A stretch of 64,000 nucleotides of DNA from Ehretia macrophylla (GCA_037974665.1 CM075767.1:1552501-1616500), one strand, 5' to 3'. Counted from the stretch's first letter, positions 49,466-60,029 are shown. Numbers and translations are program-made. Notes: generated by a model from the letters alone, not told the origin.

Positions 49466-49892
49466 GGATGTAGTAAGTGTTATGGAATTGTGGCATGTAA
49501 TAACTTTTGCTTCTGCTTCTAGCTACGTTGCATGCTTAGGTGTGAATGAACGGGTGCATGGTTGACTTTAATTTCTAAGAATGTTCAATGCTATCATGGA
49601 GTGGCATGATAAGCAGTTTTGTAAAGAAGTTAAGTTATGAATGCATGCTTGTGTGTATCTAAACTGTTTGTATGTCTTAAGGCTCGGATGGCCTTAAGGC
49701 TAAGATCTTTAATTATAAATGAATGTCTTGTTATGTTGTGACTTTATTGAGTGTTTACAGGTTTTCAGAATGTCCACGGTACAGGGGAGGCTCTGTCCGT
49801 TTTTTTCTAAATTTTGTGACCAGGTTTGGTATTGGGTTGAGAATAGTATGGTTATTAGAGCCTCCGGTCTCGTGAAGGATCGGGGCGTTACA

Positions 49893-50115
49893 ATGCATGT
49901 GGTGCAGAAGTGTCTGCATCAAGTAATTTCTTAATTTTTGCATAATTTGGATGAGATTGGTCGATAGTAACACCACCACTAGTTAGATTAACTAGCTGTT
50001 TTCCTGCAATAACTCTTTGAAAGTCATTTTTGCCATGACCTCTACCTCTTCCCTTATTCGGGTTAAAGTAGTTGCCCCTAGCGGGGAGCATCCTGCAAAA
50101 ATTCACGGGTCAAAA
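49893..50115 (-). pseudogene. EPRV copy C: start of ORF X and end of pol (inverted)
   Basis: Read on the - strand: the end of pol (ACCCGTGAATTTTTGC, entering at 50115) and ATG of ORF X at 50091-50089 (MLPARGNYFNPNKGRG). The frame is open to 49893 and continues at 19188 once NA2 is disregarded. This copy keeps pol and ORF X in separate overlapping frames, supporting that arrangement as original. Element NA3 cuts it at 50116, so the rest of copy C probably lies beyond the window. Confidence 0.88.
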
Positions 50116-53100
50116 TGTGACACCCAGACCTGGCATATAGATTTTTAATTAGAATTGCATATTTATTTTATTAAATTGCATTTTAATTAGATTTTTAATC
50201 TGGAATTTTCCTTATCATTATTATCTAAAATTATTAAATTAAGTAATAGAATTACAAGAAATGATTACATTATTATGATCAGCATGTGTAGTTATTAAAA
50301 ATTGAATCTAATTCCTTTATGAGAAATAACTAGTTATTAATTCATTGTTGTAATTATTTTTTATTATGATTGATCAACTTGCCTAAAATAACTACATTAT
50401 TATTTTAATATTTTAATTACAAAAAAAAAGAAGTCCACACACACACACGACCACACAAACTCACCAAACCCATAAAATATCATGCCCACTCTAATTCTCA
50501 CCACTACACATGACTCTCTCGCACACACACACTTCACAAAACAAATAAAACCAATCTTTTACCCTACCATTGGCTTCACCTTCTCGACGGGCAGAGAGAA
50601 AGCAAAAAGAGAAATAAAATAAAATAAAACAAGAAAAGTTTGTGGCAGCCGTAATAGGAAGAAGAAAAAAAATATAATAAGATCATCTAAGCTCAAGTCT
50701 TTCCATCCGACGGGAAGTTCGACAAAAGGGGTAGGAAGCGGATCCGAAGCGGGTATTCGAATCAAGTGAGAGAGATCTCTTTTGTGTGCATTTTTTTTCA
50801 TACTTTGTTCTTTAATACTTGCTAGATTATAGTTAAATGATTCATGAGTTATAGTGTTTATTTGGATGCTAATTAAAGTCTAACATGGTAATGGTGTATT
50901 ATTGTGAGTAAATTTAAAGCTTTGTGTGGTGGTTTAGATGAAGATAATGAATTATTAATCCAACTAGATAAGTGATAGTTATATGCTTGTTGAAAGTCTC
51001 AAGTGAAGAATAGTAGAGTAATACATGCTTATATGAAGTTTTGGCTAGATTAAAGAGTAAAGAATCACAAAATAAAGCAAGGTAATTGTGTAGGTGGGTG
51101 TCGGCCAGACTGTCCAGCCGACGCTGGACAGTTCGACGTAGCTTCCGCCACGACAGTCCTTTGCTGTGGTTTGACCCTTTCTTTCGACGCAATTTATGCT
51201 AGTAACTGTGGCCAGATTGTGTGTAGGAGCTACACCTTGAAGTATTAAAATGGAGGATCACATTTAGCTTGTAAAATGAGAAGAATTGTTGTAGCTTGTA
51301 GCAATTGGTTGGGATTCTTGGAAGCTAGTTAAGAAGATACAATGAGATCCTCCTACATTAGTTATTAGATTATAGATCTTACTTGAAATTTTTATAATAG
51401 CTGAAACTTTGATTTAGAAGTAAGGCAGCTAGTTGAAGAAGTAAGCCATGTAAAGAATTGATGTTTGCTAAAGGTGCTTATAAGCATTTAGTGGTGTTTA
51501 ATGAAGTGTACCTAGTATATTGTAGGCTGGATTTCTTCTTGTTTTAGATATCGTATATGGGTGTGTATGATAATTCATGTGTGGTAAAGTCTTAAAATTA
51601 GTTTTATAGTAAAGTAATTACAAAAGCATGATTTTCAAAAAATCTGGAAATTTAGACAGAGTTGTATGCCTGAGTTGTAGGACCTATTTGACCTAGCAAA
51701 TGTTGATGAAATTAGCTGAATTTTCGATATGTTGTAGTAGACTCATAGTAGAACAAAAGTGTATTTCTAAGGCCTGGCCAAATTCTAGCTCTATATACTC
51801 GTTTTCAGATGATTTCCGAGAGACACGTAAATAGACGTAAGGAGGACAGTTTCTGTCGGCCTTTTTTTTCTTTTCTCTCTTTTCCTTGTGTTGGTTGTAT
51901 GCTAAACTAGGTTTATACTAGTAATGTATAGTATATCAGAGTGTCATGTTATGTGGTTTGCAAGTTCATTAGTTTACTTATAACCAGAGATTTCGTGGTT
52001 ACAACATAGATAGATTGGGTGGCAGGGTTGACCAAAAGGGATTCAAAATCCTTGATGTAGATTGGTCTAAGGTATTTTTAGAATATGGAAGTTTAGTTTT
52101 ATTTATGTGGATTGAAATAAGTTTATTTAGCTATAAAACATCGTTTAAGAGTTTTGCAATTAAGTTGAGTAGGTAAAATTGATTGAATAAATTAATTGTT
52201 GTTGAGGACTAAAGATTAGCATATGACTTATCTATTTTGACTTGTAATTCCTAACGTGGTGGTATATTTGCTTAATAAAGTAATTAATTAGAAAGCCAAA
52301 ATCTTGAACATAGCTAAAATTATTTGGAAAAGAATAAAAATAAGTAAAATAGCATTTTCTTAGACTTAATTCATGAATAATTATTTGAGCTTGATATACT
52401 TGAACTTGATAAGTGTTTGTGATTATTATTGATTATTAATTGTCTAAGGGCAAGGATAACCTACTTTGTTATCCTCCCCCTCTTGTCATCAAATTGCCAT
52501 TTCATGCTCGTATGTGATGTTTATGATTGATTTCTGGGTTGCGCAACCTTTTCGGATATGGTAGCGTCGAGAAACACGGGCAGCGTCGGGCTTGCTGTGC
52601 TCCCTCGACTACCATGGTGCCTATTCCCTTCTCGCTGAGGCATACTCCACTACTCCAAAGGCGTGGTTCACTTGCTGGGCATAAACCTACCTCAGGAGAA
52701 AGGGTCGTAGGATAGGGATACATCCGGAGTATCCCAACTTGTTGGAGTAAGGGTTTGCCGACAATTGCTTGAAGATCATGGCTCGTGGTACGAGATTAAA
52801 AGCAAGAAGATGAACCGTATCCTTTTTAATATGATTGTTACTTATAATTGTATTCCTTGTAAAATGTTGATTAATATTGAGTTGTTGTTTAATGTGTGAG
52901 ATGTTCTACTGCTGTTCATGATTTGTTTTAGAGCTAAAATTTCTAAAGTAAGCTTGTAGCTTTATTACCTTGACTTAGCATTTAGTCTTGCAATTGATTT
53001 TATCACTTAGTCTTATTGTTACTTGAGCTACATGATATACTTGTTTATCTGCATTGCATGACAACCTTGTGAAAACCTCTCCGGGTATTTGTACACCTCC

Positions 53101-53605
53101 CTCACTGAGTATACTCATAATGTATACTCATTCCTCTTTTCTTTAACTATTTCAGGCGAGGCAGGCTCAGTCCTCTGGAGACAAATGAGGAGGCTTGGGA
53201 GTCTCCTTGAGTTCTTGTACGGTGTTGTGTGATAGTTCCTGTAAATGTAGTAGTTAATATGTAATCTTTTGAGGCCTGTGTGCCTTGTAAATATTTGATA
53301 AATGTAAATATGTAACTAAGCTAAAGTTCACCTAGGCTAGCGGTCTGTAATATTTTTGGTTGGTATTAAGACTGTTAGCTATCTAATCTAGAACTCTATG
53401 GACTATTTTGCTAAGACTAGATAACTAGCGTTATCTTGGGAATTTCAATGTCTTATGTTATTTGTGGAGTTTTTGTGTGATAATTCCTCTGGAAACAGGT
53501 GTTGGAATATCCTATAAACAGGGGAGACTCCGCCATTTTTCCTCATTTTTCATGCCTCGAGTTTGGGTTTGGGGCTCCGGTCTCGAGAGGGGTCAGGGTG
53601 TTACA
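50116..53605 (+). repeat. NA3 5' LTR
   Basis: Contains a CACACA-rich stretch near 50440-50530; a loop-CTACTTT hairpin with perfect 8-bp arms AGGATAAC/GTTATCCT (52453-52475); GGTTGCGCAACC (52537-52548); a perfect hairpin GGGATAC/GTATCCC with loop ATCCGGA (52715-52735); a perfect hairpin GAGTATAC/GTATACTC (53107-53129); and TTTCAGG (53150-53156). No gene: the 80-codon antisense frame at 50559-50801 recurs at 55717-55959 only because the LTR is duplicated. Confidence 0.9.
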
Positions 53606-53607
53606 GT

Positions 53608-53619
53608 TGGTATCAGAGC
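53608..53619 (+). promoter_or_regulatory. NA3 primer binding site (initiator tRNA-Met)
   Basis: TGGTATCAGAGC, two bases after the LTR end at 53605, the same site as in Tk. From here to 54137 there is no gene; the first part resembles the NA2 internal start. Confidence 0.9.
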
Positions 53620-54137
53620 TTCCTTAGTTAGCTCTCAGCCGGGACAGGGTCCTTGGGCTGTCAGGTAGCAAACCTTGCATGTGTGCATGTAGACAAGTCC
53701 CGAATAAAGGTGTGTGTTTGTATACGAGGCTTGTGTGTTTTAGAATATAAGTGTGCTCTATGAGTTATAACTGTGTATATATGAAGATTGTATGAAACTT
53801 GTATTTATGTGACTAGGTGCGTTTCTATGTGACTCCATGAATAACTATTTACCTCAATTATTAGTAATAATATATGTGTTTGAATTTTGTAAATTAAATT
53901 GTTACAAATAGTAGGATAACTTGTTAATCAGACTAAGTGTTATTAGCCTTTAGTATAGTTAATAAATGTATAGTAGTCTAAAGTAATAATTGTGCATATG
54001 AGATAATTACTTGGCATGTGAAATTCTATCACATATAATATGAGCATCTTATGAGGAGTCTAATATAAATGACATCAACTGCATGCATATAACACCCTTA
54101 AACTGGTAAATAATCTCTTCCCCTCTGTAGAGCAAAG

Positions 54138-54641
54138 ATGGAAGAAGGCAAGCTACTGGGGGATGAGGGATCATCAAGAGATGAGATAGGTTATCATACC
54201 TCTATTGCTGAGCAAGTTCGGGTGCTAGTTCAAGTAGCAGAAACTATGCTGAGAGTGGTACGGGGCCTTGAAATCCAGATTCTGCAAGAGTCATTTGGAG
54301 GGGTGACTAGGGGAGAAAAGAGACAGCATGACTCCGAAGCAGGGCCAAATCAGACTACTAAGAGGTCTTTTCAGCTTGTGCGTTGTAGCTATTGCAAACG
54401 CCAGGGGCATTCTGTTGTAGATTGTTGGAAACGAACGGGACGTTGTACTGGTTGTGGAAGCCACTTGCATCAAGTGAAATACTGTCCTAAATGGGATACA
54501 GGAGTGAGTGGTACTACCCAAGGCAGTACTACAGACGGGGCTTCTACCCACAGAGATCTGGCCGTGGCATACTTTGTGGACCCGCAGGGAGTACTTCAGG
54601 GATTGGGTAAGGATCAAATGAGTTCTTTTATATTAGAATAA
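54138..54641 (+). CDS. NA3 gag remnant: nucleocapsid with two zinc knuckles
   Basis: This is a 167-codon frame. Residues near 82-116 contain two CCHC knuckles, CSYCKRQGHSVVDC and CTGCGSHLHQVKYC, followed by PKW. Order, spacing and surrounding residues follow the Tk Gag pair ([28 protein letters not shown]). The large retrotransposon gag domain, protease and pol are absent, and only a short helical stretch (about 20-55) precedes a basic linker. If translated, it could bind the element's RNA and help it enter particles made by an autonomous relative; that role is inference. It is open from ATG to stop with no breaks, although it is short. Confidence 0.75.
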   Translation: MEEGKLLGDEGSSRDEIGYHTSIAEQVRVLVQVAETMLRVVRGLEIQILQESFGGVTRGEKRQHDSEAGPNQTTKRSFQLVRCSYCKRQGHSVVDCWKRTGRCTGCGSHLHQVKYCPKWDTGVSGTTQGSTTDGASTHRDLAVAYFVDPQGVLQGLGKDQMSSFILE

Positions 54642-54699
54642 TTAATGTTGGCATGCATTCATACTAATCTATAAGGCGTTGGAAGTATCCATATACATG

Positions 54700-55200
54700 A
54701 CTGGATTTCTACAGAGAGATGATAGTTGCAGTTGAGCTTCTTGTGGGATATTCTGTTGGCATTTTTATTGGGGGGAAATTATTTAATATCAGCCAACCTT
54801 TAACAGCATCTCCATTAGTAATAGCATATGGAAAATTTGGTTGGGCCTCTTATCTGACATTGCATATGGAATTCTTGTGTGGCATTTCTATTTATGGAAA
54901 CATGATCAACTGGTGTTCCTTATAGGGACCTTTATTTGGTACCCTTCTTTTGAACTATCTATATGGAATTCTTCGTGGCATTCTTATGAAAGTTCTTCAT
55001 GGATTCTTAATCAATAATTAGAACTAGTGGTATTCTTTGAGACCGGGGGTTATGATTCATATTAATTACTTGCATCTTGGCATTTTACTTGGGATTCTAG
55101 AATGGTTTTCTTGCTCCACCCTTTTATCGAGAATTCACATATGGAGTCCTTTTTGGCATTCTTGGGCAACGTTTATCTTCGGCAACAATTTTGACCAGGG
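54700..55200 (+). repeat. Degenerate ~20-nt repeats in the NA3 internal region
   Basis: Units such as ATTCTTGTGTGGCATTTC, ATTCTTCGTGGCATTC and TTATTTGGTACCC recur with variable spacing, as in NA2 (26460-27060) and NA1 (35200-35640). The 68-codon frame at 54719-54925 lies inside and is not a convincing gene. Confidence 0.6.
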
Positions 55201-55238
55201 TCATCATGGTTGATGTAGGGATTTCTTTTGAGAGTAAG

Positions 55239-55274
55239 GAATTGCGAGGACGCAATTCTTTGTAGGGGGAAGAG
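55239..55274 (+). promoter_or_regulatory. NA3 pre-PPT hairpin and polypurine tract
   Basis: Perfect arms GAATTGCG (55239-55246) and CGCAATTC (55251-55258) around AGGA, then the purine run GTAGGGGGAAGAG up to the 3' LTR start TGTGACGCCC at 55275. Confidence 0.85.
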
Positions 55275-57637
55275 TGTGACGCCCAGACCTGGCATATAGA
55301 TTTTTAATTAGAATTGCATATTTATTTTATTAAATTATATTTTAATTTGATTTTTAATCCGGAATTTTCCTTATCATTATTATCTAAAATTATTAAATTA
55401 AGTAATAGAATTACAAGAAATGATTACATTATTATGATCAACATGTGTAATTATTAAAAATTGAATCTAATTCCTTTATGAGAAATAACTAGTTATTATT
55501 TCATTGTTGTAATTATTTTTAATTATGATTGATCAACTTGCTTAAAATAACTACTTTATTATTTTAATATTTTAATTACAAAAAAAAAAGAAGTCCACAC
55601 ATACACGACCACACAAACTCACCAAACCCATAAAATATACCACCCACTCTAATTCTCACCACCACACATGACTTTCTCGCACACACACACTTCACAAAAC
55701 AAATAAAACCAATCTTTTAGCCTACCATTGGCTTCACCTTCTCGACGGGCAGAGGGAAAGCAAAAAGAGAAAAAAATAAAATAAAACAAGAAAAGTCTGT
55801 GGCAGCCGCGACAGGAAGAAGAAATTTTTTTTTAATAAGATCATCTAAGCTCAAGTCTCTCCATCCAACGGGAAGCTCGACAAAAGGGGTAGGAAGCGGA
55901 TCCGAAGCGGGTATTCGAATCAAGTGAGGGAGATCTCTTTTGTGTGCATTTTTTTTCATACTTTGTTCTTTGATACTTGCTAGATTATAGTTAAATGATT
56001 CATGAGTTATAGTGTTTATTTGGATGCTAATTAAAGTCTAACATGGTAATGGTGTATTATTGTGAGTAAATTTAAAGCTTTGTGTGGTGGTTTAGATGAA
56101 GATAATGAATTATTAATCCAACTAGATAAGTGATAGTTATATGCTTGTTGAAAGTCTCAAGTGAAGAATAGTAGAGTAATACATGCTTATATGAAGTTTT
56201 GGCTAGATTAAAGAGTAAAGAATCACAAAATAAAGCAAGGTAATTGTGTAGGTGGGTATCGGCCAGACTGTCCAGCCGACGCTAGACAGTTCGACGTAGC
56301 TTCCGCCACGACAGTCCTTTGCTGTGGTTTGACCCTTTCTTTCGACGCAATTTATGCTAGTAACTGTGGCCATATTGTGTGTAGGAGCTACACCTTGAAG
56401 TATTAAAATGGAGGATCACATTTAGCTTGTAAAATGAGAAGAATTGTTGTAGCTCGTAGCAATTGGTTGGGATTCTTGGAAGCTAGTTAAGAAGTAGAAG
56501 ATACAATGAGATCCTCCTACATTAGTTATTAGATTATAGATCTTACTTGAAAATTTTATAATAGCTGAAACTTTGATTTATAAGTAAGGCAGCTAGTTGA
56601 AGAAGTAAGCCATGTAAAGAATTGATGTTTGCTAAAGGTGCTTATAAGCATTTAGTGGTGTTTAATGAAGTGTACCTAGTATATTGTAGGCTAGATTTCT
56701 TTTTGTTTTAGGTGTCGTATATGGGTGTGTATGATAATTCATGTGTGGTAAAGTCTTAAAATTTGTTTTATAGTAAAGTAATTGCAAAAGCATGATTTTC
56801 GTAAAATCTGGAAATTTAGACAGAGTTGCATGCCTGAGTTGTAGGACCGATTTGACCTAGCAAATGTTGATGAAATTAGCTTAATTTTGGATATGTTGTC
56901 GTAGAATCATAGTAGAACAAAAGTGTATTTCTAAGGCCTGGCCAAATTCTAGCACTATGTACTCGTTTTCAGAAGATTTCTGAGAGACACGTAAATAGAC
57001 GTAAGCAAGACAGTTTCTGTCGGCCTTTTTTTTTCTTTTCTGTCTTTTCCTTGTGTTGGTTGTATGCTAAACTAGGTTTATACTAGTAATGTATAGTATA
57101 TCAGAGTGTCGTGTTATGTGGTTTGCAAGTTCATTAGTTTACTTATAACTAGAGATTTCGTGGTTACAACATAGATAGATTGGGTGGCAAGGTTGACCAA
57201 AAGGGATTCGAAATCCTTGATGTAGATTGGTCTAAGGTATGTTTAGAATATGGAAGTTTAGTTTTATTTATGTGGAGTGAAATAAGTTTATTTATCTATA
57301 AAACATCGTGTAAGAGTTTTGCAATTAAGTTGAGTAGGTAAAATTGATTGAATAAATTAATTGTTGTTGTGGACTAAAGATTAGCATGTGAATTATCTAT
57401 TTTGACTTGTAATTCCTAACGTGGTGGTGTATTTGCTCAATAAAGTAATTAGTTAGAAAGCCAAAATCTTGAACATAGCTAAAATTATTTGGAAAAGAAT
57501 AAAAATAAGTAAAATAGCATTTTATTAGACTTAATTCATGAATAACTATTTCAGCTTGATATACTTGAACTTGATAAGTGTTTGTAATTGTTATTGATTA
57601 TTAATTGTCTAACGGCAAGGATAACCTACTTTGTTAT
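55275..57637 (+). repeat. NA3 3' LTR, first part
   Basis: Aligns with 50116-52472 of the 5' LTR with a few percent differences. It stops in the 3' arm of the loop-CTACTTT hairpin (57618-57637), where the second Tk element is inserted. No gene. Confidence 0.9.
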
Positions 57638-60011
57638 TGTGAAACCCCACTTTTCTGCTTATCTCGTTTTACGTGCTATACCTCGTTTTGCATGCATATG
57701 ACCTGTTTATGTGCTATAGGACCTAGAAAGTTATAATTTTGTTGTCAATACTCCTAATACGTGTTAAATGTGCATTCATGAAATTTTCATCAAAAACGGG
57801 ATCAGAAATTTTATCGTCGATTTTCAGTGAATAGTATTTTCAAAACACGTCCGCTAAAATTTTGAAACTGGTCTTTTTAACCCTTCTAGACCTAGTCCAC
57901 GGACTTTAATAGACCTGTGTTTGATGAAATCGGTTTTAAAATCGGCTTAAGAATTTATTAGGATTTTTACACCGACTTTTGCAAAAATCGAGTTTTAAGC
58001 CGACTCGGGTGGAATTCTTTGAATGTAAAACTTCTTATCACCTAAAAATAATCCACTTGAGATATCTTGGGGGTTGCATAAATATTTTTAACATTGGTGA
58101 GCAATAAAATGAGTTTAAAGTCAATAAAACATTAAAAAATAATAGTTTTCTCAACTTAAACTATTTAAAATACTAAATATATTTGCTTACACTAGTTACA
58201 CACACTAAGGAAAGCACAAAACACACTCCACACACACACAAAGGGCCGAGAGGTTGAGGGAGAAAAAGCCAAAGAGAATTTCAAGGTTTTTCAATCAAAT
58301 TTTCAAAGAAAAACTTAGTTTTTGTCTGTAAAACTTTGCACCGATTTGGATTCTGCTTGTTGGGCACGCACTTCACGCATCCCTAGGCTTTTATCGCATC
58401 AAAGGTTAGAGAAAAATTCTAGATCTCAAAACTTGTCTTTTGCATTTTTGCGTATAAATGAAGATTGAACCATTAGAATTATAATCTGATGTTAGATTAT
58501 TGCTCCTTCTATGCTAGGGATCGTTTAGTGGTAATACTATGAATTTCTGTCGGATGTAGCATAATTTTTATTTTTCGAGTATTAAATTTTGATTAAATTG
58601 TTCAATTTTGAATTAATTGAGTTGTGATGATCGAAATCGATTGCCGTCGATTTCTAAATACTTGATAATTACGTGTTAGCACTGTTGTAATGCCGAATTT
58701 TTGATTACATGGTTTGTGTGAAAATCCGGAAAATTCAGCCAAGACATCCTAGGGTTTTAGGGTTATCAGGCATGTTTTGGAGGTGTTATGGTGGATTTCC
58801 GAGAGGACTAATGTAGTAGGTTGAATGGGTGAGTGATAGAAACTGAATTGGCAATGTTTGGGTTAGTAGAATGTAAGTTATGAATTTTTGAAGTTTAGGT
58901 TGTCATTCTTTAATTTCTTAAACGATGTCTTTAGATGATTGGGTGGTGTTTGAGTGTTGAATGGTGAGTTGTTGATGAGTAACTTAGGGTTTAATTGTGT
59001 ATATAATGCATGTCCGGTTAGATGGCCTACTTTGTCATCTAAGTTATTGTTGTTTAAATGATAATTGATGCTATCAATGATGAATAAATGATGATTGATT
59101 GATGATTGATGATGATTATGGAGTCTTGGTATGTGTGTGCCACCTCTCGGACAGCGTTGGGCTGTCGGGTTGATAACGGCATTACTGCTAGAGGCTACCC
59201 CCAGCTCGCATGACGGTGGTGTCATGGAGGGAGGAGCTAGTGAGGTACCTCGGGTGCGTGAGTAATGGGGAGTTATAAGAAGAACGGTTGAGATCGTGAT
59301 GGCGTTTGGAGCTACACCAAATAGAGTATCCTTTATTGAATAGTTATATAGTTATGTGATGATAGTATTATTTATGTTATTGTGTGTTTACTGACTCAAA
59401 GGATTATTCCAAGGAGTTTAGTAGACCTTGGTGGTGATCTATCGGATCCGCACTTGGCTGATATAAATAGGCTCACTCTCTATTCTTGCATGCTTACAGG
59501 TGTTGCAGAGCCGGATTACGGGTACGTGCCTCCTGAGGAGGAAAATGTGCCTTACGTGGACGAGTCATATGTCCCAGAGTCTTATCCGTGATTCTGTGCT
59601 GTTATTTATCATGTATATTAGTTTAGTAGCCTTTTCTATGCTTTATAGTTCTTGTTGTATAGGATGCTGAAAAGAATATGAATTAGTTGTTACTATTCTA
59701 GCAGCTTCTTTTGTCTATGGTTAAGTTGTTAGATAGGTTTCAACTTATTTTTGAAATGTATGATAAGGTTGAGGTATTGTATGTTATGTTGGAACGGAGA
59801 CAGATAACAAGAACTGATTAGTGTATATTACGGTTATGTTGTGTGTTGTTATGCTGTTGAGGAGTTGTTGTTTGTATGATTATGGAATTGGATGTTTAAT
59901 GTTATTAATGAGGTTGGTTTAGAACCTCGGTATTCTATTTACTGTCGTTATACTGTTGAAATCCCGTTGCGTCCTGACTGATCGTAGGTGGGGTCGAGTT
60001 GGGGCGTGACA
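57638..60011 (+). repeat. 5' LTR of the deleted Tk element
   Basis: TGTGAAACCCC to GGGGCGTGACA. Hairpin with 9-bp arms TTAGATGGC/GTCATCTAA (one G-U) around CTACTTT at 59018-59042; GAGTTATAAG, a possible TATA box, near 59270-59279; small ORF at 59490-59591. Confidence 0.92.
59490..59591 (+). CDS. Conserved small ORF in the Tk LTR (deleted element)
   Basis: 33 residues from ATG 59490 to TGA 59589-59591: a short lead, YVPPEEEN, then VDESYVPESYP. The frame is also open upstream to 59382, but that part is not conserved in the other Tk LTRs, so I take 59490. Between this copy and 47420-47533, the shared codons differ at eight third positions and at two second positions (both Tyr/Phe), plus one 9-nt in-frame insertion. 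That pattern suggests selection on the peptide. Function unknown. Confidence 0.5.
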   Translation: MLTGVAEPDYGYVPPEEENVPYVDESYVPESYP

Positions 60012-60017
60012 TTTAAG

Positions 60018-60029
60018 TGGTATCAGAGC
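60018..60029 (+). promoter_or_regulatory. Primer binding site of the deleted Tk element
   Basis: TGGTATCAGAGC, six bases after the LTR end. The stretch from here to 60251 is an AT-rich leader without a gene. Confidence 0.92.

Larger units (their letters stand above)
19194..49892 (+). mobile_element. NA2: non-autonomous LTR retrotransposon with 4 kb LTRs, hosting nested elements
   Basis: 5' LTR 19194-26076, internal 26077-27128, 3' LTR 27129-49892. The TSD is atgct (19189-19193) and atgca (49893-49897), one mismatch. Without nested insertions the LTRs are about 4039 and 4022 bp, while the internal region is only 1052 bp and encodes no protein I recognise. The primer site and polypurine tract are present. 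The 3' LTR was split by elements 29815-38663 and 39583-49465, and the 5' LTR by solo LTR 20312-23149. It must depend on proteins from another element; a Tk-like chromovirus is the likely donor because of the shared tRNA-Met site, PPT context and LTR end motifs. Confidence 0.88.
27129..49892 (+). repeat. NA2 3' LTR, in three pieces
   Basis: The pieces are 27129-29814, 38664-39582 and 49466-49892 (the latter two include 5-bp duplications). The end GGGGCGTTACA (49882-49892) is followed by inverted EPRV copy C. Hairpin with loop CTACTTT at 38912-38937, GGTTGCGCAACC at 38993-39004. No gene in the LTR pieces. Confidence 0.88.

Noticed and set aside
50440-50530. CACACA-rich stretch as a microsatellite of the locus
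   Set aside because: It is part of the NA3 LTR and recurs in the 3' LTR (near 55594-55690), so it is not independent.
50559-50801. 80-codon antisense frame repeated at 55717-55959
   Set aside because: Repeated only because it is in both NA3 LTRs; the copies differ by frame-changing indels near the C-terminus.
54719-54925. 68-codon frame in NA3 with hydrophobic residues, possible membrane protein
   Set aside because: Falls in the degenerate repeat tract; no counterpart in NA1 or NA2.
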